Source: Bacteroidia bacterium
GTDB taxonomy: Bacteria > Bacteroidota > Bacteroidia > Bacteroidales > Azobacteroidaceae
Direction: 5' to 3'
Assembly (NCBI GenBank): GCA_025996895.1
Contig: BNTW01000031.1
Location: 1 to 28,837, forward strand
DNA length: 28,837 nucleotides
Both the position numbers and the translations under genes were made by a program. The notes beneath the pieces were generated by a model that made no database searches, was not told the DNA's origin, and saw only the letters and a list, made by a program, of their open reading frames with translations. This document shows, in pieces, positions 22,999-28,837 of this stretch (positions are counted from its first letter, which is position 1; every line of letters begins with the position of its first letter).

Positions 22999-24488
22999 AT
23001 TTGTCTATTTTTTAGGTATTGTAATCCTTTTTCTGTTAAGAAATAGCGTTGCTTGGGGTGATTAGGATTAGCAAATTCAGCAGCTATGTATCCTTGTTCC
23101 AACGCAGGCTGTAAATATGCAGGAATAAAATATTTCTTATTGGTTATATTTAGTTTATCCTGTATTTCTTTTCTCGACATTTTGCCCTCAATTATTTTCA
23201 ACATTTCAATTATCAAGCCATTAACTGGGGGGGTAACTGGGGGGGTAACTGGGGGGGTAACTGGGGGGGTACTTTCCTGATCCACCTCTTTTTTTCCAAA
23301 CAGTTCTTCCAAATTGAAAGTTACCAACGCCACATCAATACTGTTTTCAAACAATACTTTCGTATGAGTTGCTTTTTCCCATTTCAGCATTTTGTCAAAG
23401 CCATAACCTGCATTGTCGGCAAGTTTCACGTTGCGGAATAATTTTGTTAAAACCGGATTTCTAGGCAAAGAAACGTCTTTTTTCAACAATTCGGGAATAG
23501 GACGTGGAAATGCGCCCGGATTTTCAAATTCAATCCGGTTGGTAAATACTCTTACACGCGGACGCATTGGACTGAAATAATCGCAGTGCATCAGCAAATT
23601 AACTAACGCTTCGCGAATGGCATCGTATTCGGGACTGTCTTCTATTCCTACGCCATTTTCGTCCAAATGGTACGGAATATTTTTGATTTGCCGCCGCAAA
23701 CGTTCAATAATAGCAAAATAATATTCCCACAAATTTTCCTGTTCCTCTATCCGAAAAGTGTATCGTGGCGAAGCGTCAGCATAATTTGTTGCCGGGATTT
23801 CGAGCAAATCAACACGAAAATCCGGAAAACTTTTATTAATAGACAGATTTTTACCCATAAAAAGCAACCCTCCGTAGGTCAGATGTTTACCATCCGTAAT
23901 TTGCAATTTTTCCAAAAAATCTTTTTCTGTCAAGTTGTTATACGGCGAAGACGGATTAGCGCGAAGCATATAATCGCGGTAACGCGCAAGCGTAGTGCGA
24001 TTTAAATCCTTTATTGTAGTTCGTTCGACCGGCCGCGCCGACATAACGCCAAAAAGCTGATCACGCAACAAAGCATTAATTTCCGAATCGGTCGCCCGCT
24101 GATCGCCGCTGCCTGTACGAATAAAAGTATTGGACAACGAGTTGAAATATACAGGTTTTCGCTCGGACGAAGGGACAAAAAAGGCAAGTATCTTTTGTCC
24201 GTCAATATCGTATTTTTTTAATGTATGCTGAATGAGAACATTGAATTTTTCGTGTCCGCGCAAAACCGTACTAAAATCGTTTTCCAATTTTTCGGCATTA
24301 TCAACACCGGTAATTTCAAACTTTTTACCGATTTGTTTTACGCCAAGTACAATCCACCCGCCCGAAGAATTGGCAAAGGCCGAAACGGTTTCCCAAGTAC
24401 TTTTGGGAAGTTCCGATTTTGCCTCTTTTACTTCAAAGTCGTCCCATTCAATATCGGCAAGGCGCGCGAGCAGCTCTTTTTTCGTCAT
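22995..24488 (-). CDS. AlbA_2/Schlafen-like ATP-binding protein with C-terminal winged helix
   Basis: A 497-aa protein. Residues about 10-130 are an AlbA_2 (Schlafen core) domain (FEVKEAKSELP, SAFANSSGGWIVLGV). Residues about 285-370 are a GHKL-type HATPase_c_4 region with EALVNLLMHCDYF and DNAGYGFDKM. A linker with four TPPV units (407-422) leads to a winged-helix domain (KMSRKEIQDKLNITNKKYF). Such proteins are often annotated as RecG-like or transcriptional regulators; their function is not settled. The gene overlaps the flippase stop and the glycosyltransferase start by ATGA at both ends, so it is translated within the glycan operon and not merely nearby. Confidence 0.85.
   Translation of the reverse strand: MTKKELLARLADIEWDDFEVKEAKSELPKSTWETVSAFANSSGGWIVLGVKQIGKKFEITGVDNAEKLENDFSTVLRGHEKFNVLIQHTLKKYDIDGQKILAFFVPSSERKPVYFNSLSNTFIRTGSGDQRATDSEINALLRDQLFGVMSARPVERTTIKDLNRTTLARYRDYMLRANPSSPYNNLTEKDFLEKLQITDGKHLTYGGLLFMGKNLSINKSFPDFRVDLLEIPATNYADASPRYTFRIEEQENLWEYYFAIIERLRRQIKNIPYHLDENGVGIEDSPEYDAIREALVNLLMHCDYFSPMRPRVRVFTNRIEFENPGAFPRPIPELLKKDVSLPRNPVLTKLFRNVKLADNAGYGFDKMLKWEKATHTKVLFENSIDVALVTFNLEELFGKKEVDQESTPPVTPPVTPPVTPPVNGLIIEMLKIIEGKMSRKEIQDKLNITNKKYFIPAYLQPALEQGYIAAEFANPNHPKQRYFLTEKGLQYLKNRQI
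23222..23269. repeat. Four exact 12-bp tandem repeats with G7 runs (TAACTGGGGGGG)
   Basis: Units at 23222-23233, 23234-23245, 23246-23257 and 23258-23269, each with a run of seven G (C on the coding strand). On the - strand each unit encodes Thr-Pro-Pro-Val in the linker of the AlbA_2 protein. Unit changes keep the frame, but slips within a G7 run break it. Confidence 0.95.
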
Positions 24489-25939
24489 TTCCTTTGCTTT
24501 ATGCTATTTGTCAAAAACTCTATACTTTCCTTGAATATTACCACATTGCTGATTTTTAGCACAAATAAATACAATAATCCGACTGTTACTATTTTAGAAA
24601 TAATAAGAGCGTACAAATTTAGAATGTTTTTTGTCAATAACCAAGACACAAAAAGGCAAGCAATGGTTATTATTAAAAAAGGAAGAATATCCTTTAAAAC
24701 ATTTCGTATCCGTAATCCTATTAATCGACAAGTATAATATTGCCAAAACAATAATCCTAAAAAATTAATAGAGAGGTAAGCAATCACCATCGAAAATATT
24801 CCCAATTTATACATACTTAATACAATTATCAGTTGTAATAGACCAACGGCAATAGTACCATACATATATACATTAGATTTACCATGTGTAAAAATCAAAT
24901 TAGTATATAAACTCCCTAAATAAGCAAATGCGCCCCATAAACAAAAAAGTTGCAAAAACGGTACGCTGGGCAACCATTTTTCTCCTATGGTAATCAATAT
25001 AAATTCTTTAGACACAAATGCTAATCCCAACATCAACGGAAATGAAATAAAAGCTCCGAAACGAATCATCTTCCTGAATGTATTTAATTGACGCTCTTTT
25101 TCTTCATTTACCTTTACTAAAACAGGTTGTGCGACACTGTTTATTGTCCCACCAATGAATTGCTGTCCCATCGACGCCCACTTTTGTCCTTGAGAATACT
25201 GTCCAAGCACCTTCCCATTATATAATTTGCCTAATAGTACGGAAAGAAAATTCCCGTTAATTTGAGCGAAAACATTTGTAATAAATAGTTTTATACTGAA
25301 AGGAAACAGTTTTTTTATCGGTCGAAAATCAATATGAAATGTGGGCTTCCACGGAGAAATAAAACAGAGTAATATAGCCGATAATGAAAAGAGTGTGACA
25401 TATTGCAAGGCAAGCGACCAATATGTAAATCCATTCATCGCAAGAATGACACCCACACCTCCCGATATAAATACCGATATAATTGTTATTATAGATAATT
25501 GTTTTACCATCATTTGTTTAAACATTACCGTGTAAGGGACAGTCCCTATTCCCCCTATAAAAATACCGAGACACATCACCCGCGTCAGATCCACTAATTC
25601 CGGCCGTTGGTAATAGTGAGCAATCAGAGGCGCAGCAAAGAAAAGGATAGTATAAACCAATAATCCGGCAAAAACCATAAACCAAAAAACAGCATTATAA
25701 TCTTCATGTGTAGCATCTTTCTTATTGGTCAATGCCGTTGAAAACCCACTCTGAATAGTAATTGTAGAAGCAACTCCGGTAAAAATAGCAAGCATAGCTA
25801 TCAAACCGTAATCATCATCATTCAATTTTCTGGCTAAATAGATACCAAACACAAGACCTAACAACTGTTGCGCTCCGCTGCTGATCCCGCCCCAGAAAAG
25901 CCCTTTGGCCGTTTTTTGTTTCAAAGTTGCTTCCGCCAT
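24485..25939 (-). CDS. Wzx/MOP-superfamily polysaccharide flippase
   Basis: A 484-aa inner-membrane protein with about 12-14 hydrophobic segments. The start TLKQKTAKGLFWGGISSGAQQLLGLVFGIYLARKLNDDDYGLIAML is the signature of the MOP-superfamily oligosaccharide exporters of the WzxC/TuaB branch. It would flip undecaprenyl-linked repeat units across the inner membrane for assembly of an O-antigen, capsule or exopolysaccharide. It begins 37 nt after the AAA ATPase stop and overlaps the AlbA_2 gene by ATGA. No Wzy polymerase or Wzz is visible in the window. Confidence 0.9.
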   Translation of the reverse strand: MAEATLKQKTAKGLFWGGISSGAQQLLGLVFGIYLARKLNDDDYGLIAMLAIFTGVASTITIQSGFSTALTNKKDATHEDYNAVFWFMVFAGLLVYTILFFAAPLIAHYYQRPELVDLTRVMCLGIFIGGIGTVPYTVMFKQMMVKQLSIITIISVFISGGVGVILAMNGFTYWSLALQYVTLFSLSAILLCFISPWKPTFHIDFRPIKKLFPFSIKLFITNVFAQINGNFLSVLLGKLYNGKVLGQYSQGQKWASMGQQFIGGTINSVAQPVLVKVNEEKERQLNTFRKMIRFGAFISFPLMLGLAFVSKEFILITIGEKWLPSVPFLQLFCLWGAFAYLGSLYTNLIFTHGKSNVYMYGTIAVGLLQLIIVLSMYKLGIFSMVIAYLSINFLGLLFWQYYTCRLIGLRIRNVLKDILPFLIITIACLFVSWLLTKNILNLYALIISKIVTVGLLYLFVLKISNVVIFKESIEFLTNSIKQRK

Positions 25940-25976
25940 ACCCAGACCTCATTTTATGTTTGCGATAATCATACTG

Positions 25977-27092
25977 TTAAATATTCAAATACTCTCTTAA
26001 ATACGGTATCGAAAAATCAAGTTTGCCATAAGCAGGCGAATAAATTAGTTCTGTTTCCAACAGCCGCTGACGGTATTGCTGAACATAACCTTGCGAAACG
26101 CCCATTTTTTTCTGAATATCAGCAGTTTGTACAGGCATTTCAAAACTTGCCATTGCCCGAAGAAATTCCAAATCTTTGTCCGAAATATCGTTAAGCGAGG
26201 CGGCAAATACCAAAATGCCCAATCGCTCTTTTGCCTCTTCGATACCCGCCAAAATGAATTCTTTATTTACTTTTTCTTTCGATTTTTGCCAAACATAATA
26301 ACCGACAAGTTGAATCATAAAAGGATAGCCTTTTGTCGCTTCCGCCATAAAAACGGCATTTTCGGCAGATAAGCCTTTGTTTGCCTCGTTAAATGTTGAA
26401 AAATAAGTTTGCGTAATTTCTTCAATATCAATATTTTTCAGAATCACTCTTTCGGCGCGGCGCAGAAAAGTAAAATTTCGCGTTTCGGGGCTGTCGGAAA
26501 GCACGTCTGAAACATTTTTAGGCAATCCTGCAAGCATAAGAGCCACATTTCGCCCTTCGCGCTTGTAATGTTGATAGGCAATAATAATTTCCGACAAACC
26601 TGATGCAGTTTTATAAATTTCGTCAATCGTAATCAGCAAGCCAACGCCCATCTCATTCAGTTTCGACAAAACGCGCTCTAATCTTGTGCGAACGCGAAGT
26701 GTAGTGTCGTCATTAAAAAATTCGATGTTAAAATTTTTGATTGAAACAGATTTGATTTTCTTCTTTTGCGACAAAAGATGCTCTGTCCGCTCAAATATCT
26801 GTTCAAACAAATCGTCAATCATAAAATCGCCCGCAGTAATATTTACGCTGACAAAACCGTATTCCAGCGCAATTTCAACGATTTTTTCGAGCAAAACCGT
26901 TTTTCCCATTCCCCTCGCGCCCGAAAACAAGACCGTTCTGTAAGGGTCTTTCAGATTACTGTCAAACGCATTTCTGATCTTTTCAATAATCTGCCCGCGC
27001 CCCAAAATGCTGTACGGCAATTCGCCAAATGACGGATTAAACGGATTATATGGCTCTTTGTCATTTTTTATCACTTTTATCTCTTTCGTCAT
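25977..27092 (-). CDS. P-loop AAA ATPase with C-terminal winged helix
   Basis: A 371-aa protein starting with an N-terminal stretch rich in Pro/Asn (EPYNPFNPSFGELPYSILGR). Walker A is GARGMGKT (58-65), Walker B LLITIDE (152-158), and an arginine-rich sensor region is near FTFLRRAERVIL. A C-terminal winged helix (FEMPVQTADIQKKMGVSQGYVQQYRQRLLETELIY) precedes the final LREYLNI. It resembles ORC/Cdc6-like or STAND-type ATPases that are scattered in Bacteroidota genomes with no settled role. It has its own promoter and a 142-nt upstream gap, and probably also reads on into the flippase gene. A remnant of a related gene is at 14929-15014. Confidence 0.85.
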   Translation of the reverse strand: MTKEIKVIKNDKEPYNPFNPSFGELPYSILGRGQIIEKIRNAFDSNLKDPYRTVLFSGARGMGKTVLLEKIVEIALEYGFVSVNITAGDFMIDDLFEQIFERTEHLLSQKKKIKSVSIKNFNIEFFNDDTTLRVRTRLERVLSKLNEMGVGLLITIDEIYKTASGLSEIIIAYQHYKREGRNVALMLAGLPKNVSDVLSDSPETRNFTFLRRAERVILKNIDIEEITQTYFSTFNEANKGLSAENAVFMAEATKGYPFMIQLVGYYVWQKSKEKVNKEFILAGIEEAKERLGILVFAASLNDISDKDLEFLRAMASFEMPVQTADIQKKMGVSQGYVQQYRQRLLETELIYSPAYGKLDFSIPYLREYLNI

Positions 27093-27135
27093 TTTTATTT
27101 CTTTTTGTTACTTTTATTTCTTTTATTATTTGAGC

Positions 27136-27165
27136 CAAAGGTACAAAAAGTTATTGGTTTGCAAA
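27136..27165 (-). promoter_or_regulatory. Promoter of the AAA ATPase gene
   Basis: On the - strand TTTG (27162-27165), 18 nt and TACCTTTG (27136-27143); the -7 element lies 43 nt before the ATG. The leader contains AT-rich repeats (AAAGAAATAAAA twice). Confidence 0.65.
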
Positions 27166-27196
27166 ACTTTTGATCTCTGTAAAGATAGTGATTATT

Positions 27197-27227
27197 TTTT
27201 AGACTATTCATTTTAGATAGTCTAAAA
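27197..27227. terminator. Perfect 11-bp inverted repeat after the SDR gene, possible weak terminator or operator
   Basis: TTTTAGACTAT (27197-27207) and ATAGTCTAAAA (27217-27227) pair around a 9-nt loop, 7 nt beyond the SDR stop and 31 nt upstream of the ATPase promoter. No T run follows on the - strand, so a classic intrinsic terminator is not certain. Confidence 0.45.
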
Positions 27228-27234
27228 CAGATAG

Positions 27235-28173
27235 TTATTGTAAAACATTTTTAATCAGCATTTTAATTCCTTTTTCCAGCGTATATTCCGGCTCAAATCC
27301 CAATGTTTTAAGAGCGGAATTATCTATTTTGTATCTTGCTTTTTGAGGAGATTGCAGGTCAAGCCCGCAATGACAAGTGATTGAAATTTCCTCTTTTGTT
27401 CGTTGAAAATAAACCGCCTGTACTTTTTCCGCCAATTCCAAAATGGAATAAATATTACCGGAACTGATGTGATAAGTCATGTTGTTTTCGCCTTTTTCGA
27501 GTAAAATTTTGACCGCCTGACAGACATCGCGGCCGTGAATGAAATCGCGCAGAGGCGAGCCGTCGGATTGCAGAACGATTTTCTTGTCTTTGACCGCACT
27601 CCGGCATAAATCATTGACTACCAGCCACCAACAATTATTATCGGGAAACACCGGCGGTCCGTAACTGTTCGATAATCGTGCAACTACACAACTCACATCG
27701 CTGTTTTGACCGTAATACCGGCAAATATTTTCACTCAAATAATGTGTCAGCGCGTAAGGATTAGCACAATTAATAGGATAATCTTCGGTAATCACGCCAT
27801 TCAGATTTTTGCCATACACATGAATCGTCGAAAAATACAGGAATTTCTTTAAGCCGTTTTTAGAAAAAATATCAAGTAAATTCCACGTCGGCGTAACATT
27901 GACGGAAGACACAAACGCAGGCTCACCATTGGACTGATGGTGATCGAGCGAAACCAAATGTACAATCGCTTCAAACTGTCGTTCGGCGATTTTTTTCAAT
28001 TCTTCCGTATCGCGCACATCGCACATAAACAATTCTTCAAAACCGCTTTGCCAATCTTTATTATCGGGAATTTGCGGATAACACAACCCGCTCACACGAA
28101 AACCCTGTTGAGAAAGGTAGCGGCAAATCTGCGCACCAACATAACCATTCGCACCGGTAACAAGCACTTTCAT
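27235..28173 (-). CDS. Extended SDR, NAD(P)-dependent nucleotide-sugar epimerase/reductase
   Basis: I start at MKVLVTGANG (28173), overlapping the epimerase stop by ATGA; an ATG 9 nt upstream is the alternative. The 312-aa protein has TGANGYVG (6-13) for NAD(P), the DVRD motif about residue 52, S115-T116 (FSTIHVYG) and Y140-A-L-T-H144, where the catalytic Lys of Y-x3-K is His. Residues 267-275 (CHCGLDLQS) look like a translated palindromic repeat inserted in the gene. With the dehydratase and epimerase upstream it probably acts as the last enzyme (4-ketoreductase) of a CDP-deoxyhexose pathway. That step is an inference from gene order. Confidence 0.83.
   Translation of the reverse strand: MKVLVTGANGYVGAQICRYLSQQGFRVSGLCYPQIPDNKDWQSGFEELFMCDVRDTEELKKIAERQFEAIVHLVSLDHHQSNGEPAFVSSVNVTPTWNLLDIFSKNGLKKFLYFSTIHVYGKNLNGVITEDYPINCANPYALTHYLSENICRYYGQNSDVSCVVARLSNSYGPPVFPDNNCWWLVVNDLCRSAVKDKKIVLQSDGSPLRDFIHGRDVCQAVKILLEKGENNMTYHISSGNIYSILELAEKVQAVYFQRTKEEISITCHCGLDLQSPQKARYKIDNSALKTLGFEPEYTLEKGIKMLIKNVLQ
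27348..27374. repeat. Palindromic dispersed-repeat-like element inside the SDR gene
   Basis: GAGATTGCAGGTCAAGC continuing to CCGCAATGAC. ATTGCAGGT and GCCCGCAAT form a 9-bp-arm hairpin around CAA with one mismatch and one G-T pair. The sequence resembles the 'attgcgggtcaagcccgcaat' type of intergenic repeats found in many bacterial genomes, here read in frame as CHCGLDLQS. Confidence 0.6.
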
Positions 28174-28610
28174 CCTATCCAATTATAATTAATTTCAGAC
28201 AACGGTTTGCGTTCTATCTCGTCGGGCAAATGTTCCAAATCGGCAATATTGAGCAAGAGATTTTTCTCGTCCAAACCCTGAAAGGCCAGCCATACCTGCG
28301 GCGGAACGGTCAGCCGTGCATAGTTTTCCAGCGATAATATAAATTCGTTGAACAGTCCTTTTGTCGGACTGTTTTCGCGGTCGTCGAACAGCACAAACCG
28401 GATTTTTCCTACCGGAACGACCAAGTTGAGCGTCATCAGCAAGTGTTTTTTCCATGCTTTAACGTCGCCTTGATGAATAGTGGAAAAATAGGCTTCGCCA
28501 AAACCCATAAAACCGGCGTCGCTTTTCTTCATGCCGTGAAAAACATCGCCCTGCGGGTGAAAAATCTGCTTGAGCGGAGTCAGTATTACGCCTTCTATGA
28601 TTGTGTCCAT
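28170..28610 (-). CDS. dTDP-4-dehydrorhamnose 3,5-epimerase-like cupin (sugar isomerase family)
   Basis: A 146-aa single-domain cupin, shorter than classical RmlC (about 180 aa). The segment FSTIHQGDVKAWKKHLLMTLNLVVPVGKIRFVLFDDR (about 42-78, with H56) is typical of the short RmlC-like group that accompanies CDP-glucose 4,6-dehydratase genes, and LTVPPQVWLAFQGL is the second cupin strand pair. It probably epimerises the 4-keto-6-deoxy sugar made by the dehydratase at C3 and/or C5. The start overlaps the dehydratase stop by 16 nt, and the stop overlaps the SDR start. Confidence 0.82.
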   Translation of the reverse strand: MDTIIEGVILTPLKQIFHPQGDVFHGMKKSDAGFMGFGEAYFSTIHQGDVKAWKKHLLMTLNLVVPVGKIRFVLFDDRENSPTKGLFNEFILSLENYARLTVPPQVWLAFQGLDEKNLLLNIADLEHLPDEIERKPLSEINYNWIG

Positions 28611-28837
28611 ATCTGTTTTTGTTTTTTTGCCAATTCTTCGTATTCGGAAATTTGATTGGCCGTAAGCGCAAACAAATCGGCCGAACGACGATAATATTGA
28701 TAATACCAGTCTCCGGTGAAATCAATCAATTTTTCGTAATCCAACACTGCAGTCCATCGCAAGCGGAACAACGCCTTGTCGCAATTCAATTTCAGTAAGC
28801 CCGCTTCGTGAAACGGACTGTTTCCGGTGATTTGATA
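28595..28837 (-). CDS. rfbG: CDP-glucose 4,6-dehydratase, C-terminal part (5' end outside window)
   Basis: The frame is open to the right edge and gives 80 residues beginning YQITGNSPFHEAGLLKLNCDKALFRLRWTAVL and continuing DYEKLIDFTGDWYYQYY. The PFHEAGLLKL-(D/N)-CxKA-x-LxW-x-(P/A)VL pattern followed by an aromatic 'WY..Y' helix is the conserved C-terminus of RfbG/DdhB, the enzyme that converts CDP-D-glucose to CDP-4-keto-6-deoxyglucose. The catalytic and NAD-binding parts lie outside the window. The partner rfbF (cytidylyltransferase) is expected further right. The stop overlaps the epimerase start. Confidence 0.82.
   Translation of the reverse strand, partial: YQITGNSPFHEAGLLKLNCDKALFRLRWTAVLDYEKLIDFTGDWYYQYYRRSADLFALTANQISEYEELAKKQKQIWTQS

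Noticed and set aside
23222..23269. Short direct repeats as a CRISPR array
   Set aside because: The 12-bp units are contiguous without spacers and lie in frame inside a coding sequence.
15059..27092. A complete known defence island built from the ATPase genes
   Set aside because: No recognisable nuclease, restriction enzyme, retron or CBASS component accompanies them; hicAB is 13 kb away and separately promoted.

Overview
The window reads as chromosomal DNA of a Bacteroidota, probably Bacteroidales. The reasons are a PorX-type regulator of the type IX secretion system, a SusC/TonB-type outer-membrane barrel, several promoters of the Bacteroidota form TTTG-N18..21-TAnnTTTG, and start codons without Shine-Dalgarno sequences. 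No rRNA, tRNA, CRISPR array, transposase or integrase was seen. The longest stretch without a gene is 7205-7408; it holds promoter and operator elements.

Left part (1-7408), moderate GC, mostly housekeeping: the 3' part of a TonB-type outer-membrane barrel gene (+), a convergent hicAB toxin-antitoxin pair (-), pepE-porX (-), and a divergent ilvE (+). Next comes a GntR/YtrA-type ABC transporter operon (-) that has been broken. A deletion joins the ATPase gene just after Walker B to the middle of the permease gene, out of frame. The regulator gene and a perfect 10-bp-arm palindromic operator survive. A 28-aa membrane peptide, below usual annotation cut-offs, overlaps the end of the regulator gene.

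Middle part (7409-13042): a three-gene + strand run of Tat-exported iron-sulfur aldo/keto reductase, DUF6599 lipoprotein/secreted protein and GT4 glycosyltransferase (with a G8 tract), converging on a large YfhO-type membrane protein on the - strand.

Right part (13186-28837), mostly AT-rich and all on the - strand, is a cell-surface glycan biosynthesis locus. In transcription order it holds: the 3' end of CDP-glucose 4,6-dehydratase, a sugar 3,5-epimerase-like cupin, an extended SDR, a P-loop AAA ATPase, a Wzx-type flippase, an AlbA_2/Schlafen-like protein, two glycosyltransferases, an FkbM methyltransferase, a DUF268 protein, a GT11 fucosyltransferase-like enzyme, a DUF4143 ATPase, a GT2, a second DUF4143 ATPase, a second FkbM methyltransferase and a GT2. 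The first three genes would make a CDP-linked deoxyhexose. The glycosyltransferases and methyltransferases would assemble and decorate a repeat unit, and the flippase would export it.

The most unusual aspect is that four P-loop or GHKL ATPase/regulator-type genes with no obvious biosynthetic role are dispersed through this locus. One is coupled to its neighbours by ATGA overlaps on both sides, and three have their own recognisable promoters. The two DUF4143 ATPases share an almost identical 243-nt 3' end and a common palindromic upstream motif. A remnant of a fifth such gene (promoter, leader and last seven codons of an AAA ATPase) lies upstream of the second FkbM gene. This suggests that these ATPase genes are recurrently gained, recombined and lost inside the glycan locus. 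No complete undescribed system can be proven from sequence alone.
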